Positions 24,404 to 35,699 of a DNA stretch of 64,000 nt are shown here, one piece after another. Source of the stretch: Physcomitrium patens (taxonomy: Eukaryota; Streptophyta; Bryopsida; Funariales; Funariaceae); contig NC_037255.1 of the NCBI RefSeq assembly GCF_000002425.4, forward strand, positions 24,703,389 through 24,767,388, read 5' to 3'. How positions within the stretch are numbered: the stretch's first letter is position 1; each line of letters opens with the position of its first letter. The position numbers and the translations under genes are program-made. A model generated the notes under the pieces. That model did no database searches and was not told the origin of the DNA. It was given only the letters and a program-made list of their open reading frames with translations.

Positions 24404-25060
24404 ATGAGTCATGCTATTGATGCAAGAATATATAAAGATGAAGAAGAGGTTGATATTGGTTACAAGCAACCAACAAATGAAAAGAATGGGTATAATCAAC
24501 GAGTACGTTTCGAAGATTATAGTGATAAGGAAATGGAAGCTTTGAGCCATTATACTCGAAAGCATTGGGCAAGGGTAACTACTGAGGTATTGGTGAAAGT
24601 AGGAGATATAGAAGAACCAATTGTTGCTTTAGTCGACCATGGTTCTGAAATAAATCTCATGTCTAAAGATCTTTATAAGAAGCAAAAATGGCCAATTGAT
24701 ATGGAACATGGATGGGCAATACGAGCAGCTAATAACACACGGGGTGAATTATATGGAGCTTGTCCAGATGTCAAAATTCAGACTGGGGATGTTGCGATGG
24801 AGCAACATTTCTTTGTTCAAGATACAACGTCTTATCCGTTGATTTTAGGACAACCTTATATCACGACAACACGGATGGAAACAAAAGTACTTGACGATGG
24901 TTCTGCTTATGCAAGGATACGTAGCGAAGATGGGAAGAAAGCTGTATAATTTCTAATAGTACCTCCTAACCATGAACGGAATCGAGATAGGTTGAAGGAG
25001 AAACCGTTGTCAAAGATTGTTGAAGGATTTAAGGATTTTGGGGAGGTACCACTATAAAGC
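24404..25060 (+). pseudogene. BL-2 aspartic protease
   Basis: Entered after a frameshift at about 24,400 (gag frame to the frame of 24,404). The catalytic triplet is Asp-His-Gly (24,635-24,643) in VALVDHGSEINLMSKDLY; SYPLILGQPYI forms the conserved end of the fold. TAA at 24,947 stands where BL-1 has CAG. Upstream residues (24,404-24,590) are charged and without domain. The Asp-His-Gly site is shared by BL-1 and, in part, by BL-3, so it is a family trait and not a lesion. Confidence 0.88.
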
Positions 25061-25479
25061 AAGATTATGGAGGTACAAAAGAGGAGGTACTCTCGCGAGA
25101 TGAAGGTGCCTTTGATGCGAGTTTTATTGATATATTAGAAAATGGAAATATTATGTATAAGAAAGTTGATGATTTTAAAAGAAAAGAAAGAAAAAGATTA
25201 TATAATATTGAAAGAGAATTACGCAAGTTAGGTACATTGCAAGAGGATGAGAGGATTTTAGGTGTTTATGAAGAAAATAGACTGGAAGATTCATTGGAAT
25301 TGATTACATCTATTGGGTTAGGGGATAATGATAAGATTGTTGAGATTCATTCAAGAGAGGTTTATACCATACTTGAATCTTTTCAAGCACCAGAAGTCAT
25401 AGTAGAGACGAGATATAAAACGACAGATAAGAAGGTAAAGCCTGTTGTCGGACCATTGCCAGAAGATTCTAAAGAATAA
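25061..25479 (+). pseudogene. BL-2 protease-RT linker region
   Basis: Open from about 25,062 in a new frame, including the 108-codon stretch from 25,153: RELRKLGTLQEDERILGVYE, then an acidic segment and LESFQAPEVIVETRY. TAA at 25,477 replaces a CAA that BL-1 still has. No known domain; it is predicted to be helical and highly charged. Confidence 0.8.
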
Positions 25480-26580
25480 ATGGGAGAAGCATCAAAAGAA
25501 GCAAGTTTAAGAGATCCAATGAGTATTGGACATCAGTTTACTAAAGAGACTTTTGAAAAATTGAAGATTGGTTCTGATGGTTCTTTATTACCGGAGGAAA
25601 TTACTTGCTTCAAAAAGATGTTGGCTAAACAAGGTAGATCGTTTGCTTTCGAATCTCATGAAATTGGATGTGTGGATCCGAATATTATAACACCTATAGT
25701 TATCTTCACTGTACCGCATGTACTTTGGAATCTTAGACCGATTCCAGTACCGAGGGCACATTTACCTAAATTGGTGGAACTATTAAAAGAAAAGATAAAG
25801 ATGAAAATATTGGAACCCTCGTTTGCACCGTATTCTAGTCGATGGTTTACGGTACCTAAGAAGAATGGGTCACTACGGTTTATTCAAGATATGCAACCGG
25901 TGAATGCAGTAACTGTCAAGAATGCAGGAATTGGACCTATTGTGGATGAATTTACTGAGGTATTTGCTGGAAGGGCGATCTATTCAATGGGTGACTTGTA
26001 TTCAGATTATGATCAATTTCAACTTACCAAAGGAAGTAGAGATATGACAACAATGAGGACACCACTTGGATTGGTTAGAATGTGCACTCTTCCTCAAGGC
26101 GCGACCAACTCGGTTGCGCATATGATGAATGGGATGAATAAGGTATTGAGAGATTTTATTCTGGAAAAGACTATGTCTTTTGTCCATGATGTTCCTATAA
26201 AAGGGTGCAGAGAAGGAGACAAGGATGAAACTTTAGATACGAGGAGGTGTCGCAAATATGTTGTTGATCATATACAAGATTGTGAAAAGATTTTAACTCG
26301 GCTTGGAGAAGTTCATCTTACATTATCGGATATGAAGCCCATATTTGGAGTACGAGATGTTGTGATTGTTGGACATTTATGTAGATCTTACGGAAGAAAA
26401 CCAGATCCGACTAAAGTTGATGCAATTGAAAGGATGAAAGAGGATTGTGATTCTTTAACAGAGGTTCGCAGGTTTTTAGGTGCATGTGTATTTTATCGAA
26501 TCTGGATCCCTCATTATGCTCACATAGCGGATCCATTATATGAACTGTTACGCAAGGGCTACCGATTTAAATGGGAATAA
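25480..26580 (+). pseudogene. BL-2 reverse transcriptase
   Basis: A 366-codon open frame covering the RT fingers, palm and connection. Visible blocks: WFTVPKKNGSLRFIQDMQPV (fingers), YSMGDLYSDYDQFQL (first catalytic Asp region), CTLPQGATNSVAHMMNGMNK, the catalytic box FVHDVPIKG (26,179-26,205), and TEVRRFLGACVFYRIWIPHY. In the box the first Asp has become His (codon CAT at 26,185); BL-1 and BL-3 keep FLDD, so this copy is catalytically dead. An insert of charged residues follows the box (EGDKDETLDTRRCRKYVVDH), as in fungal relatives I know of this type. Its TAA end is a lesion, not the natural end. Confidence 0.92.
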
Positions 26581-27195
26581 AGGCATATTCAGGCAATGTA
26601 AAGATTGAAGAAATTATTGATGTCACCTCCAATATTGAGGAAGGTTGATTATAAGTGCAATAGACTAGTGATTCTTATTGTGGACGCTAGTCCAATTGCC
26701 ATTGGATGGACTATGGATCAAGATGATTCCAATGGGAATAGATTTGCAGTTCGATTTGGAGCTAAAGTTTTAAGTATTTGTCAGCGTCCATATTCGCAAG
26801 TCAAAAGAGAACTTTGGAGAATTGTTTCGGCTATGAAAGCTGAAAAGGACTATTTGATTAGGGCAGTAGTAGTAATTGAAACAGATTGCTTGCCATTGCT
26901 TGGAATGATTATTAACTGTTCAACGCCAGATATTGCAATGTTGAGATGGATTGCTTATATTAAGTCACTAAATCCAGAATTTAAGCATGTTACTGGGAAG
27001 GACAATTTATTAGCAGACATGTTATCTCGAACAAGATATGAGAGGGAGGACGAAATGGTTGAAGACATTTATGACATCAGATTGAAATTCTATTCAATAT
27101 CAAATCTCAACAGGGAAGACAAGCTATTTTTTGAAGAATCTTATGAAAGAAAATTATTGGATATTGGTCATTACTTGAATACCTTGACTAAGTAG
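26581..27195 (+). pseudogene. BL-2 RNase H
   Basis: In frame with RT after two stops. LVILIVDASPIAIGWTMDQ holds the first catalytic Asp; QVKRELWRIVSAMKAEKDYL holds the conserved Glu; VVIETDCLPLL holds the next Asp; TGKDNLLADMLSR is the usual gypsy end with its Asp. The domain removes RNA from the RNA-DNA hybrid. A TAG closes the frame where BL-1 has CAA. Confidence 0.9.
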
Positions 27196-28534
27196 GAGAA
27201 TTGGTCTACAGAAAAATTCAAACAAATAAGAAAAAAAGCATATGGATTTTTTACTTCGAGATGGATTCTTATGGAAGAGACCGAAGAAAGGAATTGGGAT
27301 GCCACAACGAGTGATAGGCAAAAGGGAAGAAAAACTAAAATTATTAAAGGAGTTTCATGATAGTTTATGGGCAGGGCATAGAGGAATTTGGGCTACTTTT
27401 GCTAAACTCAAGGAACGATATTGGTGGAAAAATATGTATCGAGATGTGCTCTCATTTGTAGAATCATGTGAAATCTGTCAATCGTATTCTAATATCCGAC
27501 ATCGAGATGGTCTTCATCCTACATATCCTCTGGCTATTCATTTTAAATGGGTTGTTGATTTGGTTATTATGCTAGTTGGGTTATGGCAGATGAGATATTT
27601 GATTTTAACTCGTGAAGATTTATCAAATCAAGTAGAAGGAAGAGCATTGAGAACAAAATCTACAGAGGGGATTTGTAAGTTTTTGCTTGAAGATGTCATT
27701 TGTCGCTACGGATGCGTAGAAAAAATCACTGCAGATCGTGGAGAATTAAATGCACAAGAAGCTCGTAAGTTCTTTGAAAGATGTGGAGTTAAACTATCAC
27801 TGACTACTGCTTATAATCCGGAAGGGAATGCAAAAAGCGAATGCGGTCACCCATCGATTGTGAAAGCATTAGTTAAAGCTTGTAATGGGAAGGTTAGAGA
27901 GTGGCCACGGCTTTTGTCATTTGCATTATGGGCTGATCGAACAACACATAGTTCGGTGACAGGATATATGCTAGTAGAACTTATTACAGGTCGAAAACCA
28001 ATTATGCTGATTGAAGAAAAGGTCTTTACTTGGAGTATGCTATCATGGGAAGATGGATTGACAAGAAAAGAACTTCTGGCTATTAGGATTCGACAATTAG
28101 AGCAAAGATCAGATAATGTGCAGATAGCATTAGAAAGGTTAAAAAGCACAAGGTTACAAAACAAGGTGCGATTCGATAAGCAACATCGATTGAGACCTAA
28201 AGCAATCGAGGAAGGTGACTGGGTAATTGTTTATGACAATAGTTTGGATAATCAACATAGTACATTGCGAAAATTTTTAAAATGTTGGTTTGGACCATAT
28301 GTAGTAATAACTCTTCATGATAATGCGACTTACTCATTATGGGAGTTAGATGGTACAAAATTGAAAATACCAATTGTAGGGAAGCGAGTAAAAATATTTA
28401 AACGAAGACACACGGAGATGAATATGGAAGACCTTAATGAAGGTATAGAGATTCCGCAGCAAGAGATTGAAAGTGATTTGGATAATGAAGATGACGAAGA
28501 CGAACTAGACAAAGACATAGAGGATATATTCTAA
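27196..28534 (+). pseudogene. BL-2 integrase
   Basis: Open for 430 codons from 27,242 after a frameshift. The HHCC zinc domain is intact: FHDSLWAGHRGI and SCEICQ. The catalytic triad is readable as Asp in FKWVVDL, Asp in ITADRGELN and Glu in NPEGNAKSECGHP. The C-terminal part has RFDKQHRLRPKAIEEGDWV and GTKLKIPIVGKRVKIF and ends in an acidic tail (EDDEDELDKDIEDIF). There is no chromodomain. The first catalytic region is shorter than in typical gypsy integrases. The polypurine tract begins about 50 bases after the stop. Confidence 0.92.
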
Positions 28535-28579
28535 ATCAAATAGTAATTGAATAAATTGGTGCATATCGGAGGATGCACA

Positions 28580-28596
28580 GGTTCAGAGGGGGTGGA
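28580..28596 (+). other. BL-2 polypurine tract
   Basis: CAGAGGGGGTGGA immediately before the 3' LTR start TGTCGTG, the normal place for the plus-strand primer. Confidence 0.85.
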
Positions 28597-29835
28597 TGTC
28601 GTGTTATAACACGAGTATACCGTGAAAATATAAAGTAAGGGGACTTTTATTAATGTTCAGTTACCTCGAATATTGGAAGCAACGACCAACTCCAGTGCAA
28701 ATACTGAGTGGCCAGGTTCAGTCACCCCGTTACAGTCAGTCGGAGCATACTGAAATGCTCCAGTCGATTCCAATAACGGGAGTCAACAGAAAGGGAAGGG
28801 ACCAATTCAACGATGGGTGAGCCTGGTTTGAAGAGCCAATTGGATCCAATTTCAAGACATCTAATCCGGGTCCTCTTATCTAATATGAGACCTGAATTGA
28901 TCGGGCAACCCGATGTAGTCTAATTACGGGAAAATCCAGGTCTTACTACGGGCCTCAGCCAATCTGACGCGAAGGACCAATTTGATCCAATTACGGGAAC
29001 ATCCGGGTCTTACTATTGGATTCTTATCTAATATGAGACCTGAATTGGTCGGGCGACTCAATGTGGTCCCGATTACGGGGTTCCGATTCCGTTTTAGGCT
29101 GTTCCATCCTTTGTGCTATTCCGAGAACGTCCTTTTGGTAAAAGAATCTCTTAAAGGTAAAAATGGAGGAGAAAGCTCTGACTGCGAGAGCCAATTTCAG
29201 ATCCAAGCTCTGACGGCAGGAGCCAATTTCGGATCCAAGACAAAAGATTGAAGAAATGAGAGGGGAGAGAAAGTTGAGGGGATTTTTGAAGGATCAGAGA
29301 GCTAGCTTCATGCTTCGCGCAGGGAAAAAAGACAGGGAATTGGGTTTTTTTTCTTCATAGGGTTTTGGGAAGACTGAGGCAATCGTTGTTGAAGTCACTG
29401 TTGTAATGGTGAATAAGGATTTTTAATGAAGTGGATTTGATTACTCTTGACTGTTTTGTGAAATCGAGTTACGTCTGTGATGAAGAATTAAAAAGGTGTC
29501 TATAGGATTGAGTATGCGGAGTGAATGAAATTTATTGGGTTAATCTAACGAGATAGTCAGTGGATACAAGATTGTGAGTATAAAGCGGTATCGAAGATTA
29601 GCAGTTTGGTTTGTTCGGGGTTCTCTGTAACGTCTAGAGACCTACCGGATGGGACAAAAAGGACTTTGGCGAGCAGTCGAAGGGCATCCGTATAGATTTA
29701 CGGTGTATTCTTATAGTTGTTTATATTTCAACAGTCAAAAACCGATAGATTGTTTGAATATTAGCGAATCTCCATACTACCTTTTACAGCCAGACACCCG
29801 GCGCGTTCTCGAGCAAGAAAGTACGTAATATGACA
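28597..29835 (+). repeat. BL-2 3' LTR
   Basis: Same length as the 5' LTR (1,239 bp), ends ACGTAATATGACA. Differences from the 5' LTR are almost all A/G or C/T exchanges, which points to deamination of methylated cytosine after insertion. Confidence 0.92.
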
Positions 29836-30549
29836 ATAGAACAGCCTGAAATGGAATCAAAGCATCCATATTCGGGACCTCATTGGGTTGCCCAACCAAG
29901 TCAGGTTTCATACTAGACAAGAGGCCTATACCAAGACTTGAATTGGATGTCTCCGTAATTGGGTCAAATTAGCCTTTCACATCAGATTCACCCGAATATT
30001 GAATTGGTCCTTTTTCTTTTTGCCGACTCTTAGTAAAAACGACTCGGACTCATTCCACCTGATTTATCAGAGAATCTTGAAGACATTGATTTATCTCCTC
30101 AATTTTTCCTTGGCTTTGGATATGATGATCCCGTTTATTGAAATTAGATGGAGCATTACATTGTTAATAAGTATGCCTCGACTGCTTGCAATTCCTACAT
30201 ACTAATGCATAATCATTACTGGCTTTGGGATTGGAACATTCACTGGCATAATGACCAACCTGTTTGCAACAAAAACGACAAAGTGGTCTTCTTACACCTC
30301 CATCATGCATATTGGGTGTCTCCATCGATATATACCTACTAGGCTTGTTCCATATAGGATTAGAAAATGATCTTGGTTGTCCCGTTGGTACGGAGGATAC
30401 TTAATTCAATGACGTCAGTGGGATGACATTAACTGATCCTAAATATTGGCACTAGAATTGGCCACTATTTCTAACATCTAAGATGACTAAATATTAATAA
30501 TATCTTTTTTATTTATATTTTTACCATATAGTTGTGTTACAATACGACA
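29836..30549 (-). repeat. BL-1 5' LTR, outer part
   Basis: Continues the LTR cut at 21,375 and aligns with 13,665-14,376. Ends ACAATACGACA at the ACGT target duplication. Confidence 0.9.
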
Positions 30550-30740
30550 ACGTTAGATACCAAAAGATTCTAAGACCTTGAAACATGTATGTAAAAGTCA
30601 AAGAGTGGAAGTTGTCTTGTAAGGCAGCAACCACAATCTATAAGTATTGAGTATTGAAAGTGAGAGATCTTATTCCATACTCTGTTTGTATGCAACCTTG
30701 TTGATACTATGTATTGTGACTTCAAAGTTCTATTTCTTTA
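30550..30740 (+). repeat. CO 5' LTR, second part
   Basis: Continues from 12,608 and aligns with 35,652-35,844. The promoter TATAAAAG of the 3' LTR reads TGTAAAAG here (about 30,591), a decayed TATA box. The right border is set where the two LTRs stop matching. Confidence 0.85.
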
Positions 30741-31299
30741 ATAGAATATGGGCCCACTCACCTTTAGTTGTGAGTTTTGAAGGTCTTTGAAGTGTTTTGT
30801 TGTAATGAGGAGTAGATCTTATGGTTGTTGCTGATGTTAGAGTTTGGTAACTTCTAAATCTCTTTTTGCATCTAGTTATTGATGTAATTATACTCGTACT
30901 TGTTGTTAAGTGCATTCATGGTCTTGGAGATTGATATACACTTTAGAATATTGTTTTAGAACACTAGTAGTGTATTTCTTTGCTGACCTACCTCATTGAT
31001 ATACTAACATTGAACTTTTATGTGCTTAAGTTCCTAATAGATCTTCTTATAGTCAAAAGAAATGTTATGAGACATTAGAGGTAATAAAAGAGTATCTAAG
31101 TTTGTAAGAGAGGTTTTGATAGTCTGTAAGACTTGTGAGAAGTCTTATAAGTGAAGTTGAAAGTGATCAAAGAGTAAAATCACTAGTTTACTCACACAAA
31201 GGACATTTTAGTATTCTAAGGCAGCAACACCTTCTTATTGATTTTGAGAGTTCTATCTTCTCTTTTTTTGATTTTTTTTAATACAACCCTTCTTTAGAC
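30741..31299 (+). other. CO leader between LTR and gag
   Basis: Untranslated leader of about 560 bp. No initiator-Met primer site (TGGTATCAGAGC type) is recognisable next to the LTR, so it is decayed or the border is imprecise. A T-rich run precedes the gag ATG. Confidence 0.5.
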
Positions 31300-32130
31300 A
31301 TGGTTTCAAGTAAAGGTGAGAGTTTGAGAGTGATTGAAAAGTTTAGAGGTGACATTTTGCTATTGGAAGAAGAAAATGGAACTTTTGTTGGTTTTATTGG
31401 ATCTTTGGAACATTGTTGATGAAAGTGAAGAGCCTCCTAGTAATGATGCTGATGTCAACATGAAGAAAGAGTACAAACAACTTGAAAAGAAGGCTCTTGG
31501 CATGATTGCAAGAAATCTTAATGATGCCAACTTTTCACATGTAATTACTTGCAATGGACCAACGGAAGCATGAAAGACTCTTTGAAACATCTATGAGAGT
31601 AGAAACCTTGTTAATATTCTATGAACAAGGAGGAAGTTCTTAATGATAAAGATGTAAGAAGGAGATGATCTCATGGCTCATATCAATAAGGTAAAAGTAC
31701 TTGCAAACCAACTAGCAATTATTGACACGTCAATTAATGATAGAGAAATTATGTTGATATTGCTCATGAGCCTTTTCGAGTCCTACAACTACCTCACTGT
31801 GGCATTGGAGTCTATCAACATAAAGGAGCTTACCATGAATTATCTCACATCAAAACTTACACATAAAGTAATCAAGAGGAAAAAAAATGAGCTTTAAAGT
31901 GATGATTCGACTCTATTCTCAAGATAAGGCAAAGGTAGCTTTCCACATCAATGTGATAATTTAAAAAGAAACATAAGGAATTATTATATTTATAAAAAAT
32001 CAAGTCATTTTGCTAGAAATTGCTACAAGGCCAAGAGAGGAGATAGGAAAAATGCAAATAATGCTAGTGATAGTTTTGGTAGAGATGATTATGCTTTCAT
32101 GGGAAGTGAAGGAGTCTCCATGGCTGCCAT
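31300..32130 (+). pseudogene. CO gag
   Basis: The ATG at 31,300 begins MVSSKGESLRVIEKFRG; a frameshift near 31,340 leads to YWKKKMELLLVLLDLWNIVD, the conserved copia Gag block (UBN2-like). Further blocks up to 31,897 fit the same domain. A zinc knuckle near 31,980-32,030 reads YYIYKKSSHFARNC: the first two cysteines have become Tyr, the His and last Cys remain. Several stops. Confidence 0.85.
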
Positions 32131-32400
32131 GTCTAAGTAGATAATAGATTTAGGTGCCACTAAGTACATGACACCATATAAGTGTTCATTTGACACTTAT
32201 GAAGTAATTTTAGTAAAAAAAGTATGGTTGGAAGATAATGGCATGGTGCAAGCCATTAAAATTGGCTCTATTGTGGTGGAGATTGTGATAAAGGACGAAA
32301 TCAAGAAGATAAGATTGAAGGAAGACTTACATGTGCCAAAGATAAAGAAGAACCTTCTTTCAATGAGCAAACTTGTATCACATGGTTGTAAAGTTTAATT
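32131..32400 (+). pseudogene. CO protease
   Basis: The site reads IIDLGATKYMT, a decayed WIxDSGATxHMT: the Trp codon is a stop and Ser is Leu. Downstream IRLKEDLHVPKIKKNLLSMS is the conserved VPxLxxNLLS end of the copia protease region. Confidence 0.85.
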
Positions 32401-33500
32401 TGATATGGATGGGTGTTTTGTGAAGATATTGAATAGACAACATGTTGTCCAAGGCCTTAGAAATAGCAACCTCTACTTCATCAATTATAAGAAGGTGAAT
32501 GGAATTAAAGTGACAACATATGCTAATTTTCCACAAAATCAAGACAAGTTTGGTATTTGGCATCAATGACTTGGTCATTTGAATGCCAAAAGCATGAAAG
32601 AGCTCCAATCTATAGTAAGTGGCTTAAATCTTGGTCAATTCAGCAACAATACTATGACACTTGCTTGTGAAGGTTGTATCTAAGGCAAACAATAAAAAGC
32701 TTCATTTTCAAGTTTTCTTGCAATACGTGCAAGAAAATTATTGGAGATGGTTTATTTTGATGTTTGTGGACTAATAAAGATACCATTAATTGGAGGAGCA
32801 ATATACTTTATGACATTTATTGATGATTTCTCAAAAAAGGTGTGGATATACATTATTAAAGTCAAGACTCAGTATTTTTCAAGATTTAGAGAATTCAAGG
32901 CACCTGTAGAGAAGCAATGTGAGTGCAAGATGAAAATATTGTGCATGGACAATAGAGATAAATATATATTAAAGAATTTTGATGGATTTTTGAGAAATCA
33001 AGGCATTGCAAGATAAACCTCTACTCTTTATATTCCATAATAAAATGGAGTTGCTGAAAGAGCAAATCACACAATTGTGGAGATGGCAAGGAGTATGCTT
33101 CATGCACAAAATCTTGGACATAAATATTGGGCAAAAATTGTGGTCAATGCAATGTATAGAAGGAATAAATGTTCAATAAGTGCATTCACATCAATGATTC
33201 CATAAGAAGCTTGGAGTGGCAAGAAACCTTATGTTTCACACATAAGGATCTTTGAATATATTGCTTATGTAAAGAAACGAGATTGCATGAGGTCCAAACT
33301 TGACACAAAAAGAACAGAATGTGTATTTGTTGGATATTGTGAAGGTACCAAAGCATATAGGCTCATGTCTTTAGAAACCAAGAAAATCATTAAAAGTCAT
33401 GATGTAGAATTTTTGGAGCATAAAAATGCTTGTGATTACTTGGAGATGTATCCAAGTGAGAGTAATGGTGTGTTTGTGGACATATCTTTAAATCTAGTAA
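32401..33500 (+). pseudogene. CO integrase
   Basis: The zinc domain (WHQ-stop-LGHLN and the CEGC pair, where TGT codons survive) lies at 32,560-32,690. The core holds MVYFDVCGLIKIPLIGGAIY, YFMTFIDDFSKKVWIY, MDNRDKYI (a decayed SDNGGEY) and NGVAERANHT with the catalytic Glu. The GKKPYVSHIRIFEYIAYV block marks the integrase C-terminal GKGY-like end. Frames are split by several stops. Confidence 0.88.
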
Positions 33501-33960
33501 TGAAAGAAGAAGAAGATGACGATGATAGTGAAGATGGTGGAATTTCAAATCAAGAGGAAGAATCAAAGAAGATAGATCATGAGGTGCCTACAATTGCTAA
33601 AATCAGCAATGAAGACAACCAAAATATTAAAGATGATGATGGTGATGGAGAGTACCAACTTTTAAGAATAAAGAGACAAGTTTTAAGAAAAAAGAAGATT
33701 GAAAGAGCTATTGAAGTGTATGAAGGTGAATCTTCATTAAGTGAAAGGAGATATCCTTTAAGAGATCGAAAATAACTTAGTATATGGTGGAAGAACCACA
33801 TCTTTCCTTAAGTAAGTAAAGAATATGTCAATGTTGCACTCCTTGTTGATCCATTGAGTTTGTGTGATGCAATGAAGTCTATGGATGCTATGAAGTGGGA
33901 GAATGCCATAAAAGAAGAATACAAATCAATCTTTAATTGGTTGTAAGTGGGTGTTTAAAA
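33501..33960 (+). pseudogene. CO acidic linker between integrase and RT
   Basis: The end of the 162-codon open frame starting at 33,287 is strongly acidic (KEEEDDDDSEDGG) and leads to SLSERRYPLRDRK, the usual R-x-S/R-x-P-x-R box that precedes copia RT. A tract of this kind is common in plant copia polyproteins. Confidence 0.75.
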
Positions 33961-34730
33961 CCAAAAGGGATCTAATAGGCAATGTTATAAGATATAAGGC
34001 TAGGTTGGTTGCCAAACAATATTCACAAGTTTTTGGAATTGATTTCAATGAGATATTTCCTCCCATGGCCAAATTCACCACCATTAAAACCATTATGGCA
34101 ATTGGGACAACAATAAACTTGGAGATGCATCAAATAGATGTAAAGACGACTTTCTTGAATGGAAAGTTGGAAGAAGATATTTACATGGATCAATTTCAAG
34201 GATTTGTTGAAGATGGCAAATAAGACTTTGTTTGTAAGTTGAAGAAATCCCTGTATGGGCTGCAGTAATTTCCAAGGGCATGGTACCAACGTATTGATAC
34301 ATTTTTTGTGAATTAAGGATTTATAAGGAGTGAAGTTGATTATTCATTGTATTTAATGCAATCAAATGAGTTCATATTGATTGTCATACTCTATGTTAAT
34401 GATTTGATCATCTCAATCAATACTATAAATATGATGGATTGTTTGAAGTCAAAGTCAGAGAAAGAGTATGAGATGAGTAATTTGGAAGAGCTTCACTATT
34501 ATTTAAGAATGGACTTTATGAGAGATCATGCTAAGAAGACCATTACAATGAGTCAAAGTAAGTAGATTGAAGAGGTGTTGAAACGATTCAACATGAAGAA
34601 GTGTAAGCCTATAGGAACACTTTTAAAAGCCAATTTGAAGTTGATGAAGCTCACAGAAGAAGAGTTTGCTGAAGTTGAAGGAGAAATACAAGGTGTTCCA
34701 TACAAGGTAATAGTGAGCTCACTAATATAT
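33961..34730 (+). pseudogene. CO reverse transcriptase
   Basis: Contains YKARLVAKQYSQVFGIDF, QIDVKTTFLNGKLEEDIYM and SLYGLQ, all classic copia RT blocks. The catalytic box reads YVND (34,392-34,403), where copia elements have YVDD, so the first Asp has become Asn by a G-to-A change. Stops at about 34,222 and 34,267 and others interrupt it. Confidence 0.92.
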
Positions 34731-35360
34731 GCAATGGTTGGCACAAAGGTAGATCTTGCATATGCAATGAATGTTGTGAGTCAACACATATTAAAGGTTG
34801 GACCAATCCATTGGACAACCATCAAAAGGATCATGAAGTACTTAAAAGATACTTTTAACTTCAAATTATATCTTGGAGGTGATAACATTATTATGCATGG
34901 TTATTGTAATGCAAATTGGATTGGAGATGCAAATGATAGAAGATCAACAATGGGATATGTATTCTTTATTGGAGTGGGAGCAATTTCATGGAATTGCAAA
35001 AGACAACCAACAATTGCAAGGTCAACAATGGAGGCAAAGTACATGGCAACAAGCTATGGTGCAATGGAGGCAATATGCCTAAGACAACTTTTAGAAGACA
35101 TTGGATTAGTACAAATAGAAGCAACTCCAATGAAGTGTCATAAACAAGGATGTCTTGCATTTACAAAGAATCCAAAGCATCATTCAAGGACCAAAGATAT
35201 TGACATTCAACATCACTTTACAAGAGAGAAGATTGAAATGGGAGTGATTAATATGAAGTATTGTGCAATGGAAGACATGTTTGCTGATTTGATGACAAAG
35301 GCATTAGTAAAGGATAGACACCACATATTGATAAAGGTATTAGGATTGAAAGGCTTTTGA
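34731..35360 (+). pseudogene. CO RNase H
   Basis: Open to the natural end. SSLIYAMVGTKVDLAYAMNV, then CNANWIGDANDRRSTMGYVF where the catalytic Asp of CDADWAGD is Asn, then ARSTMEAKYMATSYGAMEAI with the conserved Glu, then the C-terminal ADLMTKAL block. The product would be the last domain of the polyprotein. Confidence 0.92.
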
Positions 35361-35378
35361 CCAATAGCAAAGTGAGAG
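35361..35378 (+). other. CO polypurine tract
   Basis: AGCAAAGTGAGAG directly before the 3' LTR, a close match to the AAGTGGGAG tract common in copia elements. Confidence 0.75.
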
Positions 35379-35454
35379 TATTGAAATAAAAATGAAAGTA
35401 AAATAAGTTACCTTATAGACGATATTACCTTAAATAAGTTGCTAATGGTGTAAG

Positions 35455-35615
35455 GATTGATTCTTGATATATAAAAAAAGCATCTTATGGATATAGGATG
35501 AGATCAAGGACCAAGAGTCAAAATCAAGAGGATAAAGTATAAACTAGAGAATATTCAAAGACTAGATAAGAGTAATTAGTATTTGGCATAGGATACCTTT
35601 GTGGTTAGTAAGATG
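35455..35615 (+). repeat. Inverted-duplication arm A (in CO 3' LTR)
   Basis: 161 bp that recur as reverse complement at 36,110-36,270 with about two mismatches. The 5' LTR of CO differs from this arm at many more places, so the duplicate was copied from this LTR after the LTRs had diverged. Confidence 0.9.
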
Positions 35616-35691
35616 CCAAAGGATCCAAGGACCATAGGATACCCTTGAGGTACGTTAGATACCAAAGGATCCTAGGACCTAGGATCGTGAG

Positions 35692-35699
35692 TATAAAAG
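35692..35699 (+). promoter_or_regulatory. CO LTR TATA box
   Basis: TATAAAAG about 150 bp before the LTR end, the usual position for the U3/R border of a plant copia LTR. Confidence 0.5.

Larger units (their letters stand above)
21376..29835 (+). mobile_element. BL-2, youngest gypsy element of the nest
   Basis: Complete layout: LTR 21,376-22,614, primer site, gag, protease, RT, RNase H, integrase, polypurine tract, LTR 28,597-29,835. Both LTRs are 1,239 bp and differ at roughly two dozen places, nearly all transitions. Flanks are ACGG and ATAG, each one transition from the ACAG of the uncut site, consistent with a 4-bp duplication. The coding region of about 5.9 kb keeps CpG sites and long open frames but holds at least three frameshifts and several stops, so it cannot make its polyprotein. 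Confidence 0.93.
12609..30549 (-). mobile_element. BL-1, gypsy element inserted in the CO 5' LTR
   Basis: A minus-strand element of the BL family: 3' LTR 12,609-14,376, pol and gag reading leftward from 20,292 to 14,430, and 5' LTR 20,362-21,375 plus 29,836-30,549. The LTR ends form TGTCGT...ACGACA. Flanks are ATGT (12,605-12,608) and ACGT (30,550-30,553), a 4-bp duplication with one C-to-T change, confirmed by the empty site in the CO 3' LTR. Its 5' LTR is split by BL-2. The protein-coding part aligns with BL-2 in all domains but is interrupted by many stops. Confidence 0.92.
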
